DNA from: Ettlia oleoabundans
Lineage: Eukaryota > Chlorophyta > Chlorophyceae > Chlamydomonadales
Direction: 5' to 3'
NCBI GenBank assembly: GCA_019693395.1
Contig: JAAMXP010001354.1
Location: 1 to 52,357, forward strand
Length of the DNA stretch: 52,357 bases
Below, piece after piece: positions 1 to 10,818 of the stretch. Below the pieces are notes generated by a model. The model was not told the DNA's origin and did not search any database. It saw only the letters and a list, made by a program, of their open reading frames with translations. Every line of letters begins with the position of its first letter. The first letter of the stretch is position 1. A program made the position numbers and the translations under genes.

Positions 1-189
1 GTAAGGGTTTTGACGGAATAGGCACCCCACGTTCTATGATCATGCCTCAGCAGGCAGGCTATAAATGCTTGATTCAGGCCCACTGGACGGCCCGGGCATG
101 TCCTTGAGCCACACTACATGCACCTTGTGCAATTGTCAGCCAGCCACTCACCATCCTGGAACACACCCACCCAACACCCACCCACCCAC
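1..189. other. Probable intron or further 3' sequence of the SulP gene
   Basis: The exon ending at 190 closes with a good donor (AAG then GTGGGT on the minus strand), so this stretch should begin as intron. I see no convincing coding exon in it. It contains repeated CACCCA motifs on the plus strand (about 165-190). Confidence 0.4.
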
Positions 190-3100
190 CTTGTGCAGGT
201 GTGAGCGCAACATGTCCTCCAGAGGCAGCAGAGCAGAGGGAGGCTGGCACTGCAGGGCAGGCAAAGAGACAGGGTTGGGAGGCACCAGACAATTGAGAAG
301 AGGAACGCAGGAGCCGGCCTTAAAAGCCTCAGCAGTCGCTGAATTCCGCTGCCAGCTGCACCAACGGCGGCAAGTTGCATCATCACACTAGCAAGAGGAA
401 CATTGTGTACAGCATGCGATCCATCCTGCAAATGCTGTTCAGCAAACTCGCCAAGCCATATCGAACTGCCACCTCCAGCAGCTGGTCCTCGCAGTACCTG
501 CAGTACCATGGACAGCAAAAGAAATATCGCCAGACTGGCAGTTGAGGGTTGCACATTGCAGATCTGCCTGGTGGTTGCGCTACTCCTTACTGCTGTGGCC
601 GGCTGCAGGAAGTGCAGCACCCGAGAATGAAATGCCAGAAAAGAAGAAAGCGCATGAAAAGAAAGAAATCGCGGGACGGAACAAACACAGGAAGAATGGA
701 AGAGCTGGCGCCGCACCTGAGGCCCTGCTCCAGTGTGGCAAACTCAAGGCAGCTGGCCTGCATGCCATCCTCCAGCCCTGCAGCCACTCCCTGTCCATCC
801 TCCCACGCCTGCTCCATGGCTAGGCTGCCGGTGGAGGGGCTCGGGCTACCAGGGCGGCCGTGGGGAGGGCCTGCCACACTGCCACGCATTGCTCCAGCGT
901 CTGCAGATGGGGAGCCCATCCAAGCGCCACCCCGGAGGGCGAAAAGTGGAATGAGCTATCAGCTTGCCCGGCAAAACCAATGGCATTTTGCCAGCTTAAC
1001 TTCCTGTTGAATGCGGCGCTTCCCTTGACTTCGATTACCCTCGGTGACCGCTAATGCAGTTGGAGGTATCAATAAACCCGACCCGCTGCATGACATCAAA
1101 CGCCCACATCCCAACCACAATTCACCATCACACAAACACACCCACTCAGACCACCTGCAGCTCCCGCGCTCGCCGGCTCCAGCGGCCACTGCAGCGGACG
1201 TGGTGGCAGTGGCAGCCCATGCGCCAGCAGCAGCGGGCGAATGTCGTGATGAGCAGCCGCCGTCACGACCAGCACCACGCCGTGCTGCACCAGGTCGCTG
1301 CACCACATGGAAACACACAGGGGAAAGATGGGAGCACCAACCAAAAAGCAGGGCTTGTTGCTTCAATGTACTTGCCTTGAATGGGTCCCCAGCTGGCCGT
1401 GCCTGATTCTTTGCTGCTGCCCCCAGCTACCCAACCAACTTGGCTGGCTACTGCCAAACTTGCCGGATGAACGCAGATTTATTGCTCGGTGAGCTTGATG
1501 AACTGGTAACTCCAAGCATGGGGCTGAGCTGTGTGACCTATCAGGCACGGCTGGCTGCCTTGCATGCGGTGCAAGACCCCTCACCCAACCACCATGCCCC
1601 TCACCGGTACACCATGCCCATTGTGCGTGCCCCCGTGGCGTCCAGCCCACGCACAGCATGGAAGTCGAGCACCAGGTAGGCGGGTGCAGCACCTAGCGCA
1701 GCCACTGCCTGCAGCACTTGACGTTTGATGTTGTTTGTTCATGCTTAGCCTAACCTCATTGCCTTGAAGGGATCGGTTCCTGCGGTACTTGTGCTAACAA
1801 GTTCCTGCTAAAGAGGCACTAGGGGGACCTGGCCAGGAATCTGCTTGCTGGCTGACTGTTGCGTTGTGGTCATTGGCAGCGTAGCGAGGCTGTTCAGCTC
1901 TGATTAGGTGTCGTCAACAGAGCCAGGCAGCAGCCATGCAGTGTTACTATGGGCCCACACACACTGATCAGTTCAAGTCATGCTGGTGGGGCACTAGCAA
2001 CACACTAGGCAAGGCAACCTCCCTGTCTACACATCCAGCAAGCTTCCAGGAACTTCCTGTTGGTGCCCACACCTCCCACTGTTCCACCCCAACCTGCCCA
2101 CCTGTGTGTGTTTGACACCCACATACGCCTCCCCCATTGTGCGTCGGCTGTTCTCTATAGCCTCTTCCGCCCCGTCCTGCTGCTCTACGGTCGCAGGCAC
2201 GCCGCACACGCTGCTGCCCAGGCACTGAGCCGTCTGCAAACACAGTGGCAATACCAACACGAGAGAAGGCACGGGCTGAAAACAGCTGTGGTTTGAGCAG
2301 CTTGCTACTGAAGCGTATAAAAATATGCCAGCTCATGGCAGCAACAACAAACCTGGCAGATAGCTGCTACACGCTTGGACTAGGCACTTTCAGCAAAGGA
2401 ACCCTGTGCATAGCACAGCAGCAACATCCATAACGCAGCCTAGCAGCCACCCCCGCCCCGTTCCTAGCCACAAGTAATCCCTTCTCCCTACCCACCCATC
2501 AGAACCCCCACACTGCCCCAACCGTACAACTTCTTGCAAGGCTGACCAATCTTGCACGACCACCCTGGTGGGCCCGCAGGCTTGCACCGCGCACCTCCTG
2601 CAGCTTCTGACCAATGGTGTTGGCGCTGCCAAAAAAGATGAAACCGTTGAGGTTGACTGTGGCCAGCCTGCCGCTCAGCATGTCCAGCGCGGCCTGGAAG
2701 GAAAGAAAGCGGAGAGAACGAGCCAGGTGAGGGTGAGGGGGCTGGTTCAGGTGTGCCCTGATTTCTGGTGGGTTGATAAGAGCTGGATGCAGGGCAGCAG
2801 GCAACTCATGCATGGCAGGACAGTGAGCGGCGGCCCAAAGCGCCAAACAGCAACACATGTGGATTGCGCGCCAAGGTGAGCTGGTATTGTGTAATGGTTG
2901 CACGCACAAGTGCATGTCAAAATATGGGGAACAGCCCAGAGTAGTATGCATCGCACCGCAGCGAAATAGCAGTACTGGCGGCACAATGGCGGTACAGTGG
3001 GCCCACCTGCTGCTCCACAGTGCGAACCACGCTGCTCCGCGCTACATCCACCACCTCTATGGCCGCCACCTGGTGGGGCAAGAGGCAAGAGGCAAAAATT

Positions 3101-6100
3101 TTGGCGGGAAACAGGCAGGAGGCAGCCGGACAGGAACCACCCGCCCACCACCTTCCAAACGCCTGGTAACAACTCACAAGGTTAAAATCATTTACAGTAC
3201 GCCTTCTCCTGTTCAACACTAGCAGCCCACCTGGCTCTTGGCATATGCCAGCGCAAAGTAGAGTGTGGCCAGCACAATACCCGCCAGTATGCCTCCCTCC
3301 AGCCCCCACTGCATGATGGCGCTGAATGTGGCCAGAAGCAGCCCGTACTCTGGGGGAAAGTACAGGTGGCAAGGAATGGGGACGCGGCATGGTCATGATG
3401 GCGCCTTGGCGGGGGATGCCCGACAGTGGGGGGACAGCAAGCAGCATGTGGCATCGACGACATATGCCGCATCTGCCAACCACCAGCACTATGCATTGCC
3501 TCAGTCCACGAGAACCATCCAGCCAGCTGCCGGCGCACCTATGCGAGTCATTTTGGTGTATGACAGCACGAGCCAGTCACGGCTGATTTCTATGCCAAAC
3601 CAGAGCAGCAGAGAGCCGAAGAAAAAGTTGGGCATGTACTGAATGACTGCATGGAGAGGAAGAGGCACAAGGGACTGCGTGTTGCTTCACTGCCGCAATA
3701 GTTGTAAACCCCGGGGGCTTTACTAGAGGCAGAGCAACAAAGCAACGTGAGGCAAGGCGCACCATGAGGCAAGGCATCTGGGGAGCAGACAGGAGTGTGT
3801 AATTGAGCTGTTGCAATAGAAAGTGAGGAGGCAGCTTTGTTTGCAGAGAGGTCAGGACAACACAGCTGGCCGCATTCCGAGCACGACAGCAATCCTGCAT
3901 GCACACCTCAGCGTTCGTGGCTCAGCTACACGGCCCGCTGAAGGCCAGCCATGACGGTGAGCCGGCCCATTGGCAGCAATGGAGCACTGTGTACCCACCT
4001 GGGAAGGGCAGGGCAAACATGGCATACTCGCTGATGGCCACCACCCAGCCGTTCCAGCGGCTGAACACGCCCGCTCGCATGGTGAAGATGGTTTGGCTGC
4101 AGTTAAGCACGCCATTCATTGGCGATAATGTTGAAAGTTGCATTGGGGAAACAGGATTTGGGCAAATGGCAAAACATCCTGCATGGGTGTGGAGGCTGAC
4201 AGGATCACCCGCAAATGAACCAGAGCATCTGCTTGTATGCACTAGGGCTTGGCCACCCACCTGAATATGTAGCTGCCGGTGTATCCGCAACCTGCTACAC
4301 CCGTGGCCATGTTACTCACGGCCACCGTCACGAGTTCCCGATCAAAGTCAATCTTCTGCAGGCAATGCGAAGGGCGTGCAGGTAGGAAAGACAGCAGCAG
4401 TTGAGTTGGGCAACAACAAGTGCCATATGCATTGAGTCATGGCCCCGAGGAAGATGGAGGAGGCACAACAACAGGCTTGAAACAGAAGCTGGAAGCAATC
4501 GGGCAGCAGTTCTGGGCGAAAGCAATGTGGAATGCTGGGCAGCAGCGTGCCTGGGGTGTGTCTTGCTGGATAGCGGCAATGTCCTGCGGCAAGGGGATGA
4601 CAAGCTCAGCTCGATGTATCAGTCGCTCAATTAACTAATCCACGCTGAACTTGTGGTAGTGAACCACGTTGACAGCGCTGAGCACGAGCCGCCATTGGCA
4701 GTGTCTTTGGCAGGCAGGGACACTCAACAGGTAGAAAGCGCGCACCATGGCAGACCCGAAGATCACCACCAGCGCCAGCCCCAGGATTTTCAGCCACTGA
4801 TCGGCCAGCGCGGGGAAGTAAATGCCACTGCGCAGCAAACAATAGGCAGGACAGACACATTTACAGACCCCTGTCAGTGATGTTTGAGCAGGCCAGAGTG
4901 TGCTGCATTGCATTCAATCCACACCCTTTCGAGCAATCGAGACATGTCCAAGTCTGCCCAAGTATCAACACCAGGGGACAGAGGGGCACTGCCCCACCTG
5001 AAAGTCCAGTCCTTGATGTTGAACAGGTCCCACAGCTCCCAGAACTTTTGAGGCCCCTCCTGCAGGCACTTCGATGGATATATTTATTCACACCTCTACA
5101 ATCAGCTTGGCAAGCGATGCCAAGCAAGTTCAAAGGGTCCACGCAAGCATGTTTAGCAGGCACAAAGCTCCCAGATTTCAGCAGCATGCACAAACCTTCG
5201 CCGGGCATCCAACTGCACCACCAACCCCGGCCCCAGCCGAACTCAACCGATACCCAAACTATGCTGTCCCTCCACATGCCCAGCCATGCCTCCTCACCGC
5301 GGGCCGTATCACCCAGCCTGCATCCATGGCTTGCTCCAAGCTGACGCCCAGGGCGAGCCGGGCACCGTGGAACAGCAAGTTGATGGCTGTAAGTGTCGCA
5401 GGCAGCGCCAGTGGGTGGCTGAAGTGCTCCAGGGTGAGAATCATGGCCAGGCAGGACAGCACGGTGGGGACAAACTTCATAAAGGCTTCGGTATTGAACA
5501 GATTGGCCCAACTGCAGAGGGCAGGAAGGGGTGAAAGAGTAAAGTTAGCAACAGGGCCACGAGCAGCACAAGAGTCGAAGCCCAGTCGCCCAACTTGGTC
5601 CCGCAAGGAAGGCTGCAAGGCACGAAGCCGCCAGCTTTGCTGGGTGACCTGCCCGAACAGGCCAGCAAGGGCTTGCCTGGTGATGCCGCCAATGTCCTCA
5701 CTCGTGCCCAGACCAATGCCGCTGGCAATGCAGAAGTAGCCTGCCGCACAGGGGAAGCAGAGCATTCACCGCTCAGCATAAGCAAGCCCTTGTCGCCTGC
5801 ACACCCCACGGTGACAAGTGCTACTCGCATTCCAGTTCACAGAACAACGGCATTGGCACGGGGAGGTAAAACACACGCACCCACAAAGGAGAGGTAGCCG
5901 CCGATTACCGGCAGCGGCAGGTACTGCACCAACTGTGCAAGCTTGACTCGTGCTGCAAAGGGCAAGGGGACAAGGGGGGCCTGAACGTTGACAGTTTGGT
6001 TAACCCTGCTGCAAGGCCCACACAAGCAACTGACCACAGAAGATGCGGCTCCGCAACCAGGGATGCCTGGCAGCCTGCCATCCAGCCTGCTGCTGGACAA

Positions 6101-8009
6101 ATCGCCAGTGGGGCCGAAACCAACCAGTCAGGATGTCTTTCAATGTGCCTGCCTGTGCCCCGCAGCCCCAGGTGATGAGCAATTACACAGCAAGTGCGCA
6201 CCCACAAGCAGCGTCATGAGGCCTGTGAAGAAGGTGGCCACGCTCATTGTGAGCAGGGAGGTGCCCAGTGCGGTGGCCGCATCCAGCCCGGCTGCCAGGC
6301 AGGTGCCTGCAATGCTGGTGGCCATGGCTGACAGAAAAATCAGACCTGCGGACAGATTAGGAATGCAGGGGACAAGGAGGACCCAATGTGTGGCTTTGAG
6401 TTGGGAAGGCAGGGCTGGGGGTTTGCTGGTTGCATGCAAAGTGCCCAGAACACTGCAGACGCTACATGCACAGTATATGTTGACCGCATGGGATGGCAAC
6501 AATGGGGCTGCCGGCGCGCCACTCACCTACATCTTGTACCTGACCAACTGCAGCCAAGCAAGCAGAGGTAAGGGGGTGATGAGTGCCCAAACATACGGTG
6601 GCAATTAGCAAACTGCCAAATAAACTGCGACACATGCACATGCATCTGAAGGCAAACTGGCAGGTAGGCATGCATCATGGCCATGTGCCCCAACCCACCT
6701 GAGAAGGGCAGCGTACTAAGCAGGCAGAACACGGTCTGGTGTACGGCGCTAGAGAGGAAGAAGAATTTGCAGAGCTGGTCCAGGTAGGGGGTGTATATAG
6801 CATCCTGCACGTCCATATCCAAGACGGAGAAATACGTCAGTGACTGACCAAGAAGCATGATTTGTGGCACAGCCAGCAGCAAGCTGACACCTCCTCCTAC
6901 ATCTATTGTGACCGCTCTGCTTGTGGCATGTATGCATCGCAATGGTTCCGTGCTAACACACGCACGCAATACATCATCCATATCCACACGGTAGCTGAGA
7001 TCACCTTGAAAACCACGTTTGCAAAGGCAACGAGGGAAGGTATGGTGGCCACGCTGTTAATCATGCCAAACACAAGCGCCTTGCTCAGGCTGGTGCCGCC
7101 ACGCTGCCCACCATCTCCGCCGCCATGCGCCAGGGCAATGGCTCTTGCGGCAGGACCCTGCAAACCCGTGGCATCTGCGTCTGCCGGTCGTTCCTTGGCA
7201 GGATCGTCCAGTGCCTCCGCCATCGCCGCTGCTGCCGCCGTGGGTCCCGACAAAGCGCGTTCTGAGACTTCCCCAGAAAGCAGCGGCTCTTGCAGATCAT
7301 CTGCACAGCTTTCCAGAGCCCCAGGTGGTGCAGGGGAGCCGCTTTGGAGGTGCCAACGCTGCGGCCGCTGCTGCTGCTGCTGCTGGTCAGCCAGTGCTGC
7401 TGATGAGCGGGGGGAAAGCACCGATGGCGGCATGCCGCTGTTTGCCCGTTCCAAGTCCACAACCTCTGAATGTGTGGCAAGCTGGGCATGCTGCCCGGGT
7501 GGTGAAAGTACCCCTGATCCCAACGACGACTGCAGAGGGAATGGCAGTGGTGCGGGTGCAAGCAGTGGTGATCCAACTAGCGGCAAGTCTGTGAGTGAGA
7601 TTGCATAGGCACAGGACTGGCATAGGCTGAATGCACGAAGCAGATCAACAATAAAGGTATACAAAGACCAAGCACACACCTGCCGCGGCAGCGCAGCTGG
7701 ATGCGGCGGCAGGGGCGGGCTGCGGGTAGCCGCCGCCATACCGCCACCCCGCAGGCTGCTGCTCAGCCAGGCGCCATGACCGTGCCCCAAGGAGCCATAG
7801 CCGTGCTCAGAGCCACGCCGCTGCAGGCTGGCGGCAAAGATGCCTTCCTGAAGGCTGCCGCTGAGATCAACAGACGCGCTCTCGGCTACACTGGCGGAGG
7901 TGACCAGCACCGCCCAGCGCGGGTCTTCTTCATCTGCCCTGGCATGCGCGCCTGGAATGGGCACATTCCTGGCTCTGCCCTGGCTCCCCTGAGGCTGAAG
8001 GTCCCGCAT
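190..8009 (-). CDS. SulP-family anion transporter with STAS domain (Vsb1/YGR125W-like), 3' end beyond the window
   Basis: Multi-exon minus-strand gene. The ATG at 8009 (MRDLQPQGSQG) opens a ~300-residue low-complexity, probably cytosolic N-terminus with a poly-Q run. Membrane exons follow: 7005-7620 (ends INSVATIPSLVAFANVVF), ~6720-6895 (KFFFLSSAVHQTVF), ~6210-6345 with GQVQDVG/LIFLSAMATSIA, 5885-5990 (YLPLPVIGGYLSFVG), 5680-5745 (ASGIGLGTSEDIGG), ~5330-5510, ~4735-4830, 4258-4354, ~3995-4078, ~3546-3647 (NFFFGSLLLWFGIEISRDW) and ~3232-3352. A STAS-like domain follows in exons near 3000-3075 and 2605-2700 (LNGFIFFGSANTIG). The last visible exons are ~717-920 (FATLEQGLR), 473-497 (YCEDQLLE) and 190-249 (LLPLEDMLRSHLHK); they join in phase. 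In this subfamily a cyclic-nucleotide-binding-like domain usually follows, so it may lie off the left edge. The yeast relative is vacuolar and linked to basic amino-acid storage; the substrate here is unknown. Exons between 920 and 2600 are unresolved. Confidence 0.85.
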
Positions 8010-8274
8010 AGCCCCCTGCAACGCCCGGTTTTAGCAGGGTCAGGGTGCCCCCGAAGCTCTGATCCCTGTCCTGCTCGCAGTGCGCCAGAAATTAAGATCG
8101 GGATGCCTTTGCCACTTCCACCTCCGTAAGGCCTGAGAGGGCCTCAAAAGGGGCTCTCCTCGATCCACGTCAGCATGGAGAGAGCTGACAAGACTCAATG
8201 ATATTGTACGGAACCCGTGCAAAGTGCCCGGTCCGTAGTCAACTGTGCATAGTACAAGCCGCCAAATCACTGGA
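8010..8274. promoter_or_regulatory. Shared upstream region of SulP gene and CIA1
   Basis: About 265 bp separate the divergent start codons at 8009 (minus) and 8275 (plus), so promoters and both 5' UTRs must share this interval. No classical TATA box is obvious. An in-frame ATG at 8245 is an alternative CIA1 start. Confidence 0.5.
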
Positions 8275-10171
8275 ATGGGGAGCTTCCGATTAGAAGAGCT
8301 GCAGTGTCTTGAGGGACACTCTGACCGCGTGTGGCAGGTCTCATGGTCGCCATCAGGTGAGCAAAAATCACGGCAGCCCCACCACCCCAGCTCAGCACTC
8401 AACGCCGCCGCCGCTGCCACTGCCGACATGCAGGCGACCTGCTGGCCAGCTGCGGCGGCGACTGCACTGTTCGCATCTGGCGCTGTGACGCCACCGGACA
8501 GCGCTGGCTGTGCTGTGCAGTCCTGGAGGACACACACTCCCGCACCATCCGCTCCGCCTGCTGGTCGCCCTGCGGGCGCTACCTGGCCACCGCCAGCTTT
8601 GACCGCACCACGGCGGTGTGGCAGCACACAGGGGGCGTGTGGGAGGTAGTAGCCATGCTGGAGGGTCATGAGAGCGAGGTGAAGGAGGTAGCATGGAACC
8701 CAAACGGCGGCTTGCTGGCCACCTGCAGCCGAGACAAGACAGTGTGGCTGTGGGAGGTGCAGCCGGGACATGAGTATGAAGTGGTGGACGTGAAGCACGG
8801 CCATGCGCAGGTGGGTAATCTTTGGGCAAGCCTGAGCCCTGCGACGGTTTAGCAGGAGTTGGCGCAAGAGGTCTTGATGGTTGATGAGTGGGGTGGGTGG
8901 GCGGGTTGGTCACTGAGAGCGGAATGGTGGGCAGCATTGAAATGCAGTGCTGCTGCTTGTCCTACCAGCCCTGCGTGATGCCTGCTGCTTAGCTGGTGGG
9001 ATGAAAATGCTGTCCAACCCAAACAGCACTTACTGGAATACACTGGTCTTTGCGTCTTTCCACTTGCCAGGCGAACATTCACTCACGAACCACAGAATTG
9101 TGCTACTGCACCTCTGCTCAATGGTGCTTGTTACCCTTCTTTACAGGACGTGAAGACTGTTCGATGGCACCCCCAGGGTGAGGTGCTGGTGTCTGCCAGC
9201 TACGATGACAGCATCAAGCTGTGGGTGGAGGAAGACGATGAGTGGGTGTGTGCACAGACACTGGCAGGTGTGCAGGGTGGGCGGTGAAGGACTGCGGAGC
9301 CGGGTCCATTATGTGGCCTGCAAGTTGACATTGCAGGGCGGCCCGCTGCCATGCGCAGGTTGTGGTACAGGGCAGCAGGTGCTTTCCTACTTCATTGACT
9401 GCATGCTGGTGCGAGTTTGTTCGTTGGTAAGGCACACCATGAAAGGGTTTAATATTCGTATGTCTTGCTGCTTTGTTGCATGTAGGTCCTGGGGTGGGCC
9501 ACACCTCGACGGTGTGGGAGGTGGCCTTTGATTCAGCCGGGCAGCGCATGGTGTCTTGCAGCGATGACTGCACCTTGAAAGTGTGGGCATGTTGCAAAGA
9601 AGCAGGTGAGGCGGCAGTCTGCCACTGTTTCTGCTCATGCCCTAGTTTGCTTGCTGCGTGCTTTACTGCCTGCACTGCCCTGGCATTTATGTAGGTCAAA
9701 TCTATTCGCTGCAGACTTTGCTGTTGATGAGTATGTGAATCACCCCTACTTGCAGGGGGGCAGCGGTGGAAGCTGGTAAGCACGCTAAGCGGCTATCACG
9801 ACTGCACCATCTTCTCTGTAGACTGGTCCAGATCGGGGCTCATAGCCACTGGCAGCGCTGACAATGCAATACGAATATTTGGGGAAGCAGGTGCAAGCGG
9901 CGACAGCACAGCGGCAGAGCCTAGCATACGGACGCTATTTATGCAGCAGACTGGCGGCAGCAGCGACGGCGGCACAGGTGGTAGCGGGGCAGCAGCAAGC
10001 GGCAGCAACTCCTTCCAAATGCTGTGCAAGCATTGGCAGGCTCACTCGCTTGACATCAACTGTGTACGATGGCATCCTACCGACCCCACACTTTTAGCGT
10101 CTGCCGGCGATGACTGCTGCATCAAGCTCTGGCGATGGAGAGCTGATGAAGAGGCATTGCTGTCCATCTGA
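8275..10171 (+). CDS. CIA1: Cytosolic iron-sulfur assembly WD40 protein CIA1/CIAO1
   Basis: Five exons: 8275-8356, 8434-8810, 9147-9267, 9486-9605, 9756-10171. They give 371 residues with all splice sites GT-AG and phases consistent. The product is a seven-bladed WD40 propeller. It starts [17 protein letters not shown] and then shows successive blades such as [93 protein letters not shown] and [19 protein letters not shown]. Order and motifs match CIAO1/Cia1, which works with MMS19 and CIA2 to hand Fe4S4 clusters to cytosolic and nuclear apoproteins such as DNA polymerases and helicases. A Gly/Ser-rich insert ([18 protein letters not shown]) before the last blade is an algal-type loop expansion. 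The ATG at 8275 was preferred because it places the first blade about 12 residues in; 8245 is in frame and possible. Confidence 0.96.
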
Positions 10172-10280
10172 AGCCTCAATGCATAGCAGGTGCAGTACAC
10201 TCACCTCCTGTCACTCTTTTCTGCCTATATTTCTACTGTCTGTTGCCTGTCAACAACACCGCAATCTGTCTGACAAGTAC

Positions 10281-10285
10281 TGTAA
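10281..10285 (+). other. TGTAA polyadenylation signal for CIA1
   Basis: TGTAA lies 110 nt past the CIA1 stop codon. TGTAA is the canonical near-upstream poly(A) element in green algae. Confidence 0.55.
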
Positions 10286-10818
10286 TGTGTTGAACACAAG
10301 CCGCGGTGTCCCACTTTACAACAATGTACACGAATGGCAGGGGATAGGCGCACGGTTGGCAGCCTCCTTCCCTGGCCATGCGCGACACAACTCCACTGCT
10401 GTGTGGAGTGACTGTGCTTACATTGTTACTTTCTAGAAGTTTAAACCAATTTGTCGTAGTCAGGTTTATTGATCATACAAGCCTTGATCAAAGTCAGTCA
10501 TCACACCATTCCTTGCACCTCGCCCTGTCCCAAGCAACCGTACTGCGACCGGCGGCAGCACTGCGGTTGGGGGCGGCTGAGTCAGCGGGCGTTGCTCTGG
10601 TGCCAGCAGTTTTATCTTGCTATGCAAGGCCGCACCAAAGGCAGGTCCTTGACCCGTGCAACCCAAGGAATAAACGGAGCTGGAGCGGAACAAACATGCT
10701 GCTTTCTTCAGTTGTCCCGTGGATTTGAGCGCCAGGCGAGCTGTTCTGCCCAGTCAGGACTGGCAAAGGCCTTCGCATTGTTGTGTACCTTGGTCACAAA
10801 ATCAGCTGACGTTCGCCA
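10286..10818 (+). promoter_or_regulatory. Intergenic region upstream of MSH4
   Basis: About 530 bp between the CIA1 poly(A) signal and the MSH4 ATG. Open frames here look like noise, and no protein family is recognisable. It should contain the MSH4 promoter and 5' UTR. No TATA box could be assigned. Confidence 0.35.

Noticed and set aside
114..716. 200-residue minus-strand ORF at the left edge
   Set aside because: It crosses the exons 473-497 and 190-249 in the wrong frame. The spliced reading gives family-like sequence instead.
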